Shown: positions 33,973 through 47,011 of the stretch, in pieces | Layout: every line of letters begins with the position of its first letter | Numbering within the stretch: position 1 is the first letter of the stretch | Assembly (NCBI GenBank): GCA_022592445.1 | Contig: JABYQR010000039.1 | Coordinates: 143,240-207,239, forward strand | Length of the DNA: 64,000 nucleotides | Direction: 5' to 3' | Source: Cytidiella melzeri | Taxonomy: Eukaryota > Basidiomycota > Agaricomycetes > Polyporales > Irpicaceae | Program-made: the position numbers and the translations under genes | The notes under the pieces: generated by a model | Told to the model about the DNA's origin: nothing | The model's input: only the letters and a program-made list of their open reading frames with translations | The model's database searches: none

Positions 33973-36605
33973 ATTGGAGACGGGTGGTAGTATTACTAGT
34001 GCAAACCAACACTATATTCACTATTAAAAGACATACATGATGCTGCGTATACGGAGCGCACGCTGGATAGTATTGAATGAACAATCGTGCGGCATGACAT
34101 TTCTGCGTTACAACTTACAAGCAAGCTATGAGCACGCGGGTGAAACTCTGTCCATCATGTCTGCCCAACCTCGCCTCACGAGTCCATGGTTCATCAGAGC
34201 TGCATCGGCCTTGGACGAGGAAATCTCAAAAGTTCTCGACGGCTCGTCTTAAGTCAGTCTGTGATAATTCAAAACTTCAGTCACTCTCAAGATGCTACTC
34301 GTAGTGCCTATTATGCGTTATGCACCTGAGATCACAGCTCGAGAAGGGTGATCAGAGATTGAGGCTCAAGTGCTTGGCTACTACAAGCACCCGAGAAGAA
34401 AAACAGAGAATAATATAGCCACCACGTAATCACAATACTTGCGAAGCTATGGTGAATAGAAAATCTTGGAAATATTGATTAGTTGAGATTTTGTGTTTCT
34501 AGGTCTAACATACGTCTATGGCCATACTCAGGCTGGTGATAGGACGAGTTAATGGTAGGTAATGGAAAAGAGCCCTAGGCGTTTGATCATCTTCTACTTG
34601 AACCATTCTTGGAAGCGTTACGACATCACTACCTAGTCACGGGCATTTGCTTGTCACGAATCACGATCGCGGTCATTAAGCTTCCAGCGAGCAATGTTGG
34701 TCCTTGTACTCATCCTTGACTCTCGAATCCAAGCTTTACGCACATGAGTAGCTGAAGTATGATCCAGAGCGACGAGCCTGCACGACTCTTAGTTATTTAG
34801 CTCAATCATGATACCGCAAATGGTCATGAGGTCCAGGACTCCAGGTGCGACGTCGGGTTCATGCAGTACTACTAACAGCAATGCGCTACTCAGTTGTCAT
34901 GCTGAGACTCTTCTACCGGGTTCAACAGATCCATGTGCTTTGTCTTCAAAGCCCATGTATTATGAGCGTTGTAATAGTCGACTGTACACGTGCATACCTT
35001 TCTGGAGCTGAGTGCTCTGACTACAAGACTTTCAGTCGACAAGGCAGCAATCACAAGAGCGCAGACATCCTCTGTTCATCTCCCAATACTTACACGCAAT
35101 CCATTGACTGCAATATACTTTGCTTTTACCCGCGGATCCGACGAAGACCGGAGAAAAACGCAGGGATAGCTTCGGCCTTTCTGCGGGGAGCCGTCTGTGT
35201 TCGCGGGGATTGCGATGATAATAGTTTCCTGTAAGAATTGATCATCCCCTGAGGACTTCTCTATGCAGATACACTCATGATTAGTACATTACAGGCATCG
35301 CTCTCTCGTCATGAATCCCCTGCATCGACTTTTCCGTGCAACACTTCCACCTGCTCATCACAGACTTCAAGGCTACGGCCTGCGAACACGATCGAATTGC
35401 AGTACGAGGAGCAATCTCTGTTGATGGCCTATATGCTGTAGCACAGATCTCACAGTTGTCTACTTGACAGCCTGGCGATGAAACATGGGAACTAGTTGTT
35501 TAACAGGGATTCTTGCGGACCATACCGACGCAACCTGCGTGTGGAATCCGTAGACGGGCAGCACTAGCCCGTTCGCAAACAAACTTAGCCCGAAAGCTTT
35601 CTCCTTTACCGCTTCAAACGTGGTTAAGTCATCCACTGAGCAGTCTTCAGATGATTATAAGAACTTACTGCTTGTCGAGCTTTGCCCTCTAACGTGCCGC
35701 ACGACTCTAGGTAGGGCGCAAAACTCGTCAAATATCGGTGTGACGCCACGAAGGTATGCCTCAACTCTGGATTTCGATTGTCATGTAATGACCAGGTCAT
35801 CTTCACGCTTCCCTTCGTGCTACAGAACACTTGGTCTCGGCTGTATTTGGCGATGAGCAGCGTTGCAGGTCGGGCGGATTGCCGCCTAACCTATGCTGCG
35901 GATTTGAGGCTCATGCGTTGTGGAATGTCCCCGAGACCGTACCCTGGCAGATCGGATCCCATCGGAGTTACGCAGTCGTGCTTTTGCATCAAGGGCTTAC
36001 ATAGCTGCGAGCAGTTGCCATCTCATGCGTGATGTATTATTGTCCAGGACGCTCATTTGTCCGCTCTTCTTGCGGAGCTTAATGCCAAGCGCACTGGTCG
36101 AGGTCACCCACCTGGGTTGACATCTTTGCTGTCCAGGTAAGAGTTGGTTGAACAAGCACCGCCTTTGGCTACTAACACTGATTTTCTCCGTGGACAGCAC
36201 AGCATCCCCATTCTCATCTTCTGCAGTTCAAGACCACTTTGCGGTTGTTATAGGTACAGCAAGATTGCGGCGTTTAGGCGAAGCGAGGCGCCGTGACTGC
36301 ATCATCACCGTGCGTAGAATAACCGAACTCGAACTTACAATGACATGCGCAACGCTGATACGTCAATTTAAACACAGGAGTTGCTTTGACTCTTCCAGTT
36401 ACAACTGAATGGTACTACTTTCCTTGGCTTCCATATCGTGCGATACTTTCGCATATTGGATCTCCTGTGTCAACTGTAGCGACTACGGCGCCCCACGAAA
36501 TTCACGGCGGTCCGCCGCACACAGATCGCAGTCCTCTGGGCCTACTTAAGGTGTGTGACCGCAACACAAGATGACGACGAACCACCCCGTTCTCGACGTG
36601 CTACG
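33973..36605. other. 2.6 kb stretch with no recognisable gene
   Basis: Only chance-like frames up to about 130 codons. No domain, repeat family or RNA gene is visible. It separates P450-2 from the FAD oxidase and may hold the oxidase promoter at its right end. Confidence 0.35.
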
Positions 36606-38672
36606 ATGCAGCTCATCTCTGCTGCGCTCTTCGCTGCGACACTTGCTTCCTTTGCGATTGCGACAAAGAAATGCAAGTGTTTGCCTGGAGACCCTTGCTT
36701 CCCGTCACAGGCAGAATGGGATGTATTTGGGCGTACACTCAGCCAGCCTCTCATCTCCCACCAGCTCCCACTTGCCTCGGTCTGCTACAACACCTCTTCC
36801 AATTTTAATCCTTCCCTGTGCTCGGCCCGCGCTCGAGAGGATATGGATGCTGCAGAGATCGCTAGATTACCCAACACCTTGCAAACCGTCAACTTTGAGG
36901 ACTTGGTCGTGAACGGGGCAGTGCTGCAATGTCCCTTCAACCCAGCCCCCGGCGACATATGTCATCAAGGTCGCGTGCCCTCCTACGCAATCAATGTCAG
37001 CACAGTTGCCGATGTCCAGAACACGGTGGCATTTGCGTCCAAGCATAACTTGCATCTTGTTGTCAAGAACACTGGGCGAGTAGATTATACACAATTCTCC
37101 TCGCAGAGATATTCAAGTCGGGTTTCACAGGCACGAAATCTTGGGTAGATCAGGGGGCTTTGGCTCCGTAGAACTCTTCACGAACAGCCTGAAAGGGACT
37201 GAATTTTTCGACGCGTTTGTGCCTGAAAGAGCTCCCCGGTCGACACCTGGACAGCCAGGTGAGTCTTGCAATTCAGCCTCGTGTAGCACGGAATTAACTC
37301 GTAACATATTCAGCTGTCACCATACAGCCTGGTGTTGAATGGATACAGCTTTATGAACTTGCTGATCAACACAACCGATCAATCGCAGGAGGATTTAGCG
37401 TCGGAGGAACTGTGGGAGCAGGAGGAGGGTGGCCCGTAGGAGGTGGCCACAGTATCTTGTCTCCATTCTTCGGACTAGGTGTCTATCTATTCTAACATAC
37501 GGAAACATTGTTAGTGCGGCTGACTGATCGGGTTTGCTAGGGATTGACAACATACTCCAGTTCACGGTGGTTCTTCCAAACGCCTCACACGTCACAGCTA
37601 ACGCCTTCCAGAACAAGGACATCTTTTGGGCCTTGAGGGGAGGTGGAGCTCCAAGCTTTGGCGTAGTGACCTCCGTGACCTACAAGACGCATCCAAACGT
37701 CCCTTATACAGCAGCATTCTACAGTGCAACTGCGAACTCGACAACAACATTCCACCAGCTCTTGACGCTCTTCAATCAGCATCACAACGCTCTCGCGGAC
37801 GCAGGTTGGGGCGGAGTATGGCCCTTCTTCTCTCCCTCTCTCTTCCTGACTTTTTTGGCCCAAGGCACGCCGCCAAGCAATCCGTCTGCGCTCTCGGCTT
37901 TGAACTCATTCTTCAACGAGTCTATGACGTTACCCGGTGTCAACGTCTCTCTGGCCATCACGGTGCCATACACATCTTTCGAGCAGTTTTTCTTTGATAA
38001 TCTAGTAGACTCCTCAAAAGGGCACGGTCTCAATTACACAGAATTTCACGTGGCGGGAACGAGATTGTGGTCTTCCTCGTGGCTCATGCCCCGTGAGTTG
38101 ACATCTCCTGCGAACGCAAGCGCACTTGCCACCGCATTCCTGAACATCCCCGTCGGCGTGCCGTTGTGAGTATTACAATCCCATCGAGTTCATTGTGACT
38201 GATGTCAATGGGTCTCTCTGTGCGCAGCCTAGTGGGCGGTGGTGCCGTCGCTGGCGTGGCGAAGGATGCGACGGCTATAACGCCAGCGTTCCGTGATACC
38301 ATTTCCGACATGACTATCACTTGCCCGTTCAACGAGACCAACAGCGCGAGTGATCTTGCCGCTTCCAAGCAGGCTTGCCACGACCAACTGAAACCTCTCC
38401 GCGATCTTTCTCCCGTACCTTTCGGGGGACAGTATCTCAACGAGGTGAGTCTCGATCTTAAAATGGCATCCCAGCATCAGCTCAATGACTCTTCTGCTTT
38501 TATAACGCAGGGCGATCTCTTGGAGGAGGACTGGCAGGAGGCGCAGTGGGGATCCAACTACGCGAGATTACTGGCTATTAAGAAGGAGGTAGATCCCAAC
38601 GATCTGTTCATCGTATTCCACGGCGTGAACTCGGAAGGTTGGGACGATGAGTCTGTCTGCAAGACAACGTGA
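36606..38672 (+). CDS. Secreted FAD-linked oxidase, berberine-bridge-enzyme-like (BBE/PCMH fold)
   Basis: A secreted flavoprotein oxidase of the VAO/BBE-like family, which oxidises alcohols, sugars or aromatic metabolites with oxygen. The ATG at 36606 begins a clean signal peptide (MQLISAALFAATLASFAIA); an in-frame ATG 51 nt upstream would spoil it. The FAD-binding PCMH domain shows CPFNPAPGDICHQG, VPSYAINVSTVADVQ, HLVVKNTGHEILGRSGGF with the FAD-linking His, AVTIQPGVEWIQLYE, GGTVGAGGGWPVGGGHS, and the NKDIFWALRGGG loop. The BBE C-terminal segment WGSNYARLLAIKKEVDPNDLF closes the protein. The FAD-His codon is completed across a GC-AG intron. Many N-glycosylation sites (NTS, NVS, NST, NYT) fit secretion. 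The second flavin-linking Cys of bicovalent BBEs is absent. Confidence 0.88.
37076..37130 (+). other. GC-AG intron splitting the FAD-linking motif
   Basis: Exon ACTGG / gcgagt ... tttcacag / GCACGAAATC. Joining gives T-G-H-E-I-L-G-R-S, the conserved covalent-FAD motif. No GT donor nearby gives the right frame. Confidence 0.65.
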
Positions 38673-38766
38673 TTATGTGCCAAGAAGCCCGTGCAAATGG
38701 ACCACGTATATTACTTCACTCTACCGATACATTATTTGATATTTCATTACATGCACGATGATATGC

Positions 38767-41700
38767 TCATGTGAGCAGCTGTCGTAAACGTTCTTCGACC
38801 TCTCTCCCGCACTGCACAGCAAACTCCCTTCTCACAGTCTTCACCTCCTGTAAGCCTTCGAAGCACTGCGGGGGAAGCACCGTAGCTTCGTGGCTCTGTC
38901 GATATGAAACGACGTTCTGGATCGCCTCAAATCCTGCCTGGCCGACCACAGCCTGTAACAGCTTCATAGCCCGCTCATCGCCATCCGTACCTTGCCGCAG
39001 GTCGGGCCAAATGTTGCAAGCAACGTGGTGAACCGCGAGGAATCGGATAGTTCCTTCTGTCTGTCCCTTGACCAGCGACCGCACATATGCAGCGAGGACT
39101 TCCGGATTGTCCTCCAAAGGCCACAGATACTCTTGCAATCCTTGAGTGATCACAGAAGCTATCGGAACACGAATAGTCCGTAGGATGTGACTGAATTCCG
39201 CCCAAAGGTATTTGCGGTAATCAGAGGGGTATCGCATCGAGATAGGAGGAAGGAGCAATCTCGCAAATAGAGGGTGGGAGAACGAGATCGAGTCGTACAA
39301 GGCGACGAAATCAGTGTAGTACTGATAGAACGGTGTCCCCGAACCGAGGAAGCGCTTCGAGACGTGTTCCAAGGTAGGAGTCGAGGCTTCACGAGTGATG
39401 TTAGTCGCAAATGCGAGTGTGAAAGGCTCCAAGAGATCCTCCATCAGTTGATTGACGACGGGATCCCGGAAGACTTCCTGGAGGGAGGTCTGCTGTTGCT
39501 GGTCGTGCTCTAACATGAACACCTTCATGCACGAGAAGACCGTCTCTTCAAGGGAGAGTGTAAAAGTGTTCAGCTGATAGGAACCCAGGACGTGTCTGTG
39601 TATCTTCGCTGACAGAAGTGTAGCCCTTGCAATGTCCGTCTCTGAGAAGTTCCAGGACGGAGGTAGGAATTTGAAAGCCTCAGTTTGGCCAGAACGGAGC
39701 AGATGATCGAGAGGGAAGAATAACCAGTCTTTGGGCAATGGCAGGGCAGATTTGCTACTCGTATCCTGAGCATACGGCAGACGCTGTGTGTCAGCTCTAG
39801 ATATGGACGACGGTGACATCCAATGAGAGCCAACGTGACTGGAACCGTGTTCGACAGAGTAGAGCAGAAGGGGAAGGATGGGATCTAGACCGCTGTTATC
39901 AGAGAAAGCCAATGTCGGCCACCCGAACATCTGCACTACGTCAGACGTCACCATCTGGCGCATTGCAGAAAGAGTGAACACCGTTTGCTCTTCGTCTCCC
40001 TGTCTGTAACGAGTGATTATCGAAAACGCTTGAGCCAGCCATAGCGCTGGAGATGTGCCGGGTGATGCTCTTGATAGATACAGATATGAGGAGAGCAGCG
40101 CCACTAATGATCGCAAATGGACGTGAGCCTCTCGAGGTAGCTTTGGTGAATCGAGGGCTGTCCACAGCGGGTGCGTTGTGAGTTGAGCGCAAACGGCTGA
40201 AATTTGCGATACTGGGAGCATAAAAGGAGGCGAGGTGATTGGCCCAACAAGTGCGGGAGGGAGACAAGCCAGCCACAGCCGTATAGCAGAGGCCAGCAGT
40301 TCTGAGCACTGTGAAAGCTTTCCCCATGTCCCGATACGCGTCAAGTCCTCCATGAGAATGGTAGAGAGCATGTTGCTGAGCTCCTGGAGTGCATGCTCAA
40401 CGACCTGCCTTGCGATACCGCGCTCAAAGCCACCACGAATTTGGCCAGCGGTTAATGCTTTCTCAGCTTCTCCTCCCTTTACTCCATTCACGCCGCAGCC
40501 CTCGAGCCAAACTGCTTCAGCTCTCCAAAGTGCGGCCCAAGTGCTGTGATCGGTGGCGCTGAGCTGAGAGCCAAGTTCCAAAATATCTTTGCCCCATTCC
40601 CAGCCGACCACTTGGCTCCAGAGGATATCGTGCTCGGGAGTAGTCCGATGCGGATCTATTGCACAGACCGACCAACCTTCTACTAGCTCCAACCACGCGT
40701 TCCTTAGAGCATCGGAGGTGCAAGCAGCTGATAGGACAAACTGTGAAAATTTGTTCAGATGCTCCGATGCAGTGGTAGCTAGCTGAGCACACAATCCATA
40801 AGATGCAAGTGCACGGTAGAGATTGAGGGTACAGATGATGAGGGACGTAGCAAGAGGTATGGCATAGAGCGACGAGGAGGGGAGGATCACGATGAATCGG
40901 AGGAGCGTAGGGGCAGAGTCAGCGACCACAGTGGCGTTTTCGCGGGAAGACAAGGCCAAAGTGGCAAGGACCTGAATTGCGAGGGGTTCTGGTAGAACAT
41001 CTGAGGTAGCGGGGAGAAGCAAGAACCGTTTAAGTAGATTTGCGACCAGGTTCGGCGTACTAGTGATGGCTGTGGCTAAAGCATTGCTATGTCGTGCAAA
41101 ACAATGAATCACTGCTAGGAGCTGAGATAGCGATTCGTGGGGGAGTGCGCCTGCATCGAAGTCATCAGAGACTTGCTTCATCACGGAATCGAGTGGCAAG
41201 GCATTTAGAGTATCATCGGAGGAATTTTTCAGTTCAATACCATTGTTACCACTCTCATTATCGTGCCATGCGACTACGCAAGACCATATAACCTCCACTG
41301 CCCGCACCCCGACACTTCCACGCTCTGCCATAGCCTCTACACCAGCTGCAAGGATTCTTTTGCGAAGGGCAGGCTCATGGCCGTGCAGTCCTTGAATGGC
41401 ATGATGGGAAAGTTTCAGAGCGATGCTTCCCAGAATACCCAGCATTGCGGCCCTTTGAGCAGGAACAGTGGATCTTGAGAGCAGGAATATGTCGTCGAGA
41501 GTATAACCTGCGTGCGTTCCTTCTGAGTGATGATGCAGACCGAGGTGGACGGGTAGCGTTCTCGACAACTCAGGAGTGATCGGCGACCCAGACAGATCGA
41601 AGCGTAGTTCCAATGCCGTAGAAGGAATCGACGCCCTGGGGCCTTCAATCCAAGCTAAGGAAGGGTCGTTTGGCGAAACGTTGGGAAAAAACCGTCGTCG

Positions 41701-42631
41701 TATGTACTCTGGAGTGCCCTCTTCAGGTTCCTCTTCCAGTTGCATACGATCCGTTTCTGGTTCTGGTGTAGGTTGAGCGGGTACATTGTCACCATGCTGT
41801 GGTGGTGAACTCATAGGCACATCCTCAGGTTCGACGGGGGTAGCTGACATCTTACCCTGAAATTCGCCAAGGGAGACGATAGGCCCGTCATCGTCAGTGG
41901 GAGCAGGTAGTGCCAAAACTTGTTTGGGAGGCGAAGGTGGGGCCGACTCGTACACGTAGACATCCTTTGGCGTCAACTCTGCGAAACGAATCTGCCTTTC
42001 CAAGCGACTGGGAGACATAGGGTCAGGCGATGCGGCTCTAGAGGCCATAGCGCCTGAAGTATCCATTGGAAACAATGCTGAAGGAGTAGTTAAACCATCA
42101 GAACGCACTTTTTAGCACTTTAGACTCTTGTAGCGGGTGACTAGGCCTTGCAGCAGACCGTAGAGGGTTTTCTGCGTTCGCCCTCTCTGCCTCCCTCGCA
42201 GCTCGGCTTCGTCTGAGAATCTCACCAACGTCAGGCCCAAACTGCTCGAAAATCTCTTTCCTAGCAGCCTCTAGCTCCTCTGGCGACATGCTCTCCACCC
42301 TTCGCTGGTTTTCCTCCTCAATTTGACGTCGCCACTCGTCCGATGCCTGGGCGATTACATGGGCTTGACTCGACTCATCTTCAGTCTTGTCAATGTCGTT
42401 TATGATAGGTGGCTTCCCTGCTGCTCGCGTTACAGCTGGCGGCCGGGGAAGTCGTGAACTGCCGTCCGCTTTCTTCTGCTCATCTCTAGCGCGAGAAAAG
42501 GCACTCCTCGACCTATGTTGGGCAACAGGAAATCCAGTCTTTCCTGAAGTCTTGACTGCTGGAGGTATAGACAGACCAGCCTTTCGTTCGACAACCGCGC
42601 CAACGAGAGAAGGCCCTGAAGACTGTGACAT
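38767..42631 (-). CDS. RPAP1: RNA polymerase II-associated protein 1 (RPAP1/Rba50)
   Basis: A large assembly factor linking RNA polymerase II to its biogenesis and nuclear import machinery. Exon 1 (42109-42631) carries the RPAP1 N-terminal region: GAVVERKAG, GFPVAQHRSRSAFSRAR, then ENQRRVESMSPEELEAARKE and FEQFGPDVGEILRRSR. Exon 2 carries the RPAP1 C-terminal domain, LELRFDLSGSPI...HHHSEGTHAGYTLDDIFLLSRS, followed by a long helical-repeat tail with no further intron needed. The two frames are out of phase and join if a 31-nt intron (42078-42108) is removed. Otherwise a frameshift breaks the gene. The second frame has no suitable ATG near its start, which argues against two genes. Only 94 bp separate its stop from that of the convergent FAD oxidase. 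Confidence 0.88.
42078..42108 (-). other. Candidate 31-nt intron in RPAP1
   Basis: CTAAAAA / gtgcgttctg ... ctccttcag / CATTG on the minus strand restores the reading frame (K-T-L-F-P-M-D). The donor and pyrimidine-rich acceptor are good, but 31 nt is shorter than any other intron measured here (48 nt or more). Confidence 0.55.
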
Positions 42632-43226
42632 TCAGCGAGTAGGTCGATGACCGTTAGACTTGGTTTTTGTGTAAATGAATATATGATATCTCGCGGATAT
42701 TCCCGCGTCGCCTATCATTTACCCATGCTCTCCTCAGTACAATGCACCGACATTGCACATTTTCGACTGCGAAATCTGGAGCGGGTGCCAGCGAGCACAG
42801 TATGTACCGCTATATTCTCTGGAAATCTGGACAAAATCCAACCTATTGCAAGCCTCATAGAAATGAATCTGCCAACCGATTAGACCTGGACAGGCTATCA
42901 TCTGCAACAAGAGCCAGATAACGATATAGACGTAATCACAAGCGAAGGGGAACGAGCGGGAGATGCTACACGAACTCGACGAACCAGCGACCTGACGAAC
43001 CACCTTAGAATCGACCACGCCTACTGGCGGTGGTCGCTCATGGAGGAAATCAATAAACATGATCTCGTATATCTTGGTCCCTGATATACCCAGGCCGTAT
43101 GCTTTTCTTGCTTTCAGTCGGTTGGCTGCAATACTCCCAAACGGTATTCGCACTCGACTATCCATTTGTTCTGCTTCAGAGGAGACAGTGACACACGCCG
43201 TAACGAATTTAGAGGGAGTACCGGTG

Positions 43227-45879
43227 CTAAAATTCGTGTCCTGTCAGCGCCCTTTCATTGTCACGCTTGCACTGCTCCCACGACTCACCCTAAAGTACTG
43301 TCCTTTCACCTGAAGTGCTGGCACAATTATCAAGAACAGTCCAGCGACAACGGCAGCTTCACATCCGAATGTTTGTAGAGCGCCGTGTTTGTTGGCCCAT
43401 GGAACTTGAAAGTAGGTCACGCTAAACCCTCCCAAAATTCGTGCAAGGTTCAACAAAGCAGAAGTCTCTCCCTGTCATTCAGATCAGTAATAGTAATAAT
43501 AACGCTGTACTAGGGACCACTTGCCTGGAGCCTTGGGAAGCTATCGTTGAGGTACGCAACTGTGAGAAGGATCATTGAGGTTCGTCGAGCACTGAAGTGG
43601 CAGTTGTACTCACGCACGGCGACCGTGTTGACCATGGTAGCGATCTCAGCCAAGCCCCATCCAATAATGAACGCCGCTATCGTCAGATGATTCTGGAATG
43701 CAGCGCCCATAAGTACCATCCCGACAACATACAGCGTCACAGCGACATAGCAAGACCTGTTCATATCTTAACATACTGTTTACGCCATGGAAAGAAAACA
43801 CACTCGCCATAATCTGCTCTCCGACTTGAACACGCCGTTGTTTCTACGAATAGACAAGTTCATGATCGAGTCGTTCATATACCGACCGAGAAGTTCGCCG
43901 ATCGCCACTGCTACCTGTTGAACGTGGTAAGAATGCGATTTCTACTGAGTTATTACTGTGCACCATACCACGGGAGTCCCATAGCATCCTGCTACAGCAA
44001 ACTGGCCGAAACCATACCCTCCGTCTTGTTTCGGCGTTTTCAATATTATATTATTTGTGCCCTGAGGGTGGACAGGAATCTCTATCAGGATAACATCCCA
44101 CTTGCAGTATGCGGCAATCATAGGACTTACGTTGATACCTACGCTGAAGCCAAACAGCATTGCCTGCAACGTGTCTCAGCGACGAGCACAGCTTTACATA
44201 TCACTTGACGTACCTCGAAAAACAAAATTCCGAAAACGTGAGGTCGCCAAGTCAATTGAACCCAAATAAGCGAGACGTCCGCCCAGCTTGGTCGGAATTT
44301 TGCCATGCGAGCTCCCGTTACACCGAAAAGAGTCTTCACCTTGCGTAAAAATGCGGAATCCGTTCTCGTTACTGGCTTGGGTATGTTCGCTCTTCTGTCG
44401 TACATGCTTTGGGATGATCGGTCTTGACATCAATGGATATGCTGGGATAAATGCTCATTCACTTACGTCTCTTCTCCAAATAGCACAATCAACAATAGTA
44501 CCACCGCTCCATACATTGAACCTATGCCATAAACCCAACGCCAGCTACAAGCCAGCAAAGGATCAGGCAAGTAACCTCAAAACGGTACGAAGAAACTGCG
44601 TACCTAGCTCTGGCAACCATGAACCCAAATACGAACGGCGAGAGAAAAGGAGACAAGAGGTACCCCATAGTCCAGATGTTGAGCTGCCGCACACACGATT
44701 TACTCAGAATCAACGTAGCGAAATCGTCGATGGCAGCCCACCTTTCTCGCTTGTAGGTGAAAGGGGTACATATCCGTCACAATGTACAAACCCTATCGAG
44801 CGCGTTCATTATCTGTTTGTAGAGAGATCATCTTAGGGCACCATACCGTAACTTGCGGGCAAGTACTATGCACAGGTTCATAAGCAATTTGTGGTGTTGG
44901 TTTTTACACGAGCTTACCCAAAGAATGCGGTCAAGCACCTCATTGCTGAGGCATCGCTTTATGAATCTCTGAATGGAACACACGTTCTGACATTGCTGAC
45001 CTGCAAAAGTCTTCAAGTTTGGTGCAAATGTACACCCAACTAGGAAGCCAAGGGCGATCAGCTGCCATCACGGATGTCAGAGCATTTATTGTCTGTTGTT
45101 CTTGGCAACGTACCTGAGTCCAGAAGAGAACTGGAAGACGGCCGTAGCGTCTAATGGTCATAACAGCGAACACGCCGCCCCACCCTATACATGGAATGCT
45201 ATTAGAGACATGACATGGGAGGAGAAGCAGCGCATACCTAGAAGGAAGATGCTCCAGCTACAAATGGGGCTTTGTCTGGTCATCGAATCCGCAGAAACAA
45301 TGTAGGACATACTTGTTGGTCAGATTGTTGATTTCGCCAGTTGAGGTATTGAACTGCGTTGCGAGCGCAAATATGGAAGCAGTTCCTACGGCGAGGTTGA
45401 GAAGGGAATTGTTCCGAGAAACTGTACAAGTGATATACCTAAACCTGAATCAAAGTCAGGTACAATAGCGGCAAGCGTGATGATAGCCAGCTGCACTCCT
45501 TTCCTAAACTCAGACCACTGTGGAGGAATAAGCTTCGGGTCCGAGTAAGCGTAGACTATTGCGCACATTCTGTGGGTCCTCGGGATCGTCTGACGGCTGC
45601 GGCCAAAGTATTTTGCTGCCATCCTGCGAGAGCTTGAGAGAATTCGCAAAAGCCTCTCCAAATTCTGCTCGGGCTTCTCTGTTTTCAAGGGTTCCTGAGT
45701 CAGCGTCGCGCAAGAGCCATCTGATACACGCACGCCGGATCCACTACAAGTCGTCCAGCATTGCTCTCATAGTAAGTCACAACGTCAATGTCAAGACCAG
45801 CTTTCTCCTCCTCGATGCGCGCATCGTCTGCACCCTTGATATCTTCTGCATCTTCTGAGTTTGACGCTCTTGCAGACAT
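43227..45879 (-). CDS. MFS transporter, probable 12-helix efflux or uptake pump
   Basis: A major facilitator superfamily carrier of the fungal multidrug/polyamine-like class. The start at 45879 opens with an acidic, soluble N-terminus. Then LENREARAEFGEAFANSLKL, DPEDPQN, WSEFRKGVQLAIITLAAIVPDF, TASIFALATQFNTSTGEINNLTN, GWGGVFAVMTIRRYGRLPVLFW, ALGFLVGCTFAPNLKTF, AMRCLTAFFG, LYIVTDMYPFHLQARK, MGYLLSPFLSPFVFGF, WRWVYGIGSMYGAVVLLLIVL, a central loop, and six more helices ending VAGLFLIIVPALQVKGQYFR. Many introns. Two joins are uncertain: one just after VVDPA near 45730, and the final exon, so the stop position (43227) is a guess. It could export a product of the neighbouring oxidative genes. Confidence 0.75.
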
Positions 45880-45932
45880 GGTTTCGCCGTGAAGGGGACT
45901 GGAAAACTAGCTGGGGTGTAGACTCAAGGATC

Positions 45933-45939
45933 ATTTATA
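45933..45939 (-). promoter_or_regulatory. TATA-like box of the MFS gene
   Basis: Minus strand reads TATAAAT, 54-60 nt before the ATG at 45879. Confidence 0.45.
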
Positions 45940-46936
45940 TCACAGACGGAGGATAGGTGGGTAACGACTGTGGTCTATGCCATGCTCGGTAGGAGAGCTC
46001 CCACCAAGCCCGGTCTCTGTAGCTCACTGAATAACTTACGCGTCTTTCTTTGCTTCTGCAACGCCATGAGACTCGCACGGCCAGGTCATCTGAGGTGCAC
46101 CCAACACGATGCTTTGCTTTGTGGCATCCAGTACTGCGTTGCTGAGATGTGAGAAGCTCTAGTAGTGGCCACTGTCTGCTATGTGTACATGGCAACTTGA
46201 ATTCGAAGCCTGACTGGAAATTGAACGGGTCGACGTTGCAGTAATTACGCAACTGTCGACTGGTTCAACATATATGTAAGTCTAGACACAGCGAGAATGC
46301 AATTTGGACGCGATAGACTTGCCTATACTCTGTAGCTGACTACTTTTGAGGTGCTTGCGCCACGTTAGATGGCGGAAGGAACAATGCAACTGAGCGCGTG
46401 TTGCCAGACGGTTGCAATATGGCAGTTTCCTAGTTGGGCGGCGGGAGTTTTTATTACCGAATTGGGATGTCATGAGCGTTTTGGCGCTTGTGAGTTTTTT
46501 ATGTTTTACACCGACCACGACCATCATGATAAATAACAAAAATTCCTAGAGTTTCATTCCATGTTCCACCTACATGCAGAGTCAGGAGAGGTGCACAGGT
46601 ACTCGGATCCTAGATAGTAAGAGCTTTTCATTTGTTTCCTTTGCGAGTCTGTTTTGATTGAAGCTGCACAGGAAATTGCAGGGATGCGTTGCCTTTCGAG
46701 TCAGCAGACCGTGCAGACATGCGCCTCCTGAGCATGCTCCTGTTTTAAATTATGTAACAGAGTTGCGTACCTGGCAGCCGTAAAACAACCATCATTGAGG
46801 CGCTGATTTCTGCTAAACGCTTCTAGTCCGCTCCGGGTGTCATAACCATCAGACCTCACGTTACCCCGTGTGGGGAAATAATATCAACATTTTTCCCGCT
46901 TTCCAACTGCTCAAACAAATCAAATCCTAATCACAC

Positions 46937-46943
46937 TATATAA
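46937..46943 (+). promoter_or_regulatory. TATA box of the trehalase gene
   Basis: TATATAA lies 69-75 nt before the ATG at 47012. Confidence 0.5.
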
Positions 46944-47011
46944 CAACGACTGCACTGACCGTTCGCGCCTCCATCGACACTTGAAACCAAACCACCACCA
47001 CGTAGGGACCG

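Larger units (their letters stand above)
45880..47011. promoter_or_regulatory. Divergent promoter region, MFS transporter / trehalase
   Basis: About 1.1 kb without a recognisable gene. It contains a TATA-like box for each flanking gene (45933-45939 minus; 46937-46943 plus). Confidence 0.45.

Noticed and set aside
42098..42108. Two overlapping genes in the RPAP1 region
   Set aside because: The N-terminal and C-terminal RPAP1 regions belong to one protein, and the second frame begins with GTG, not ATG.
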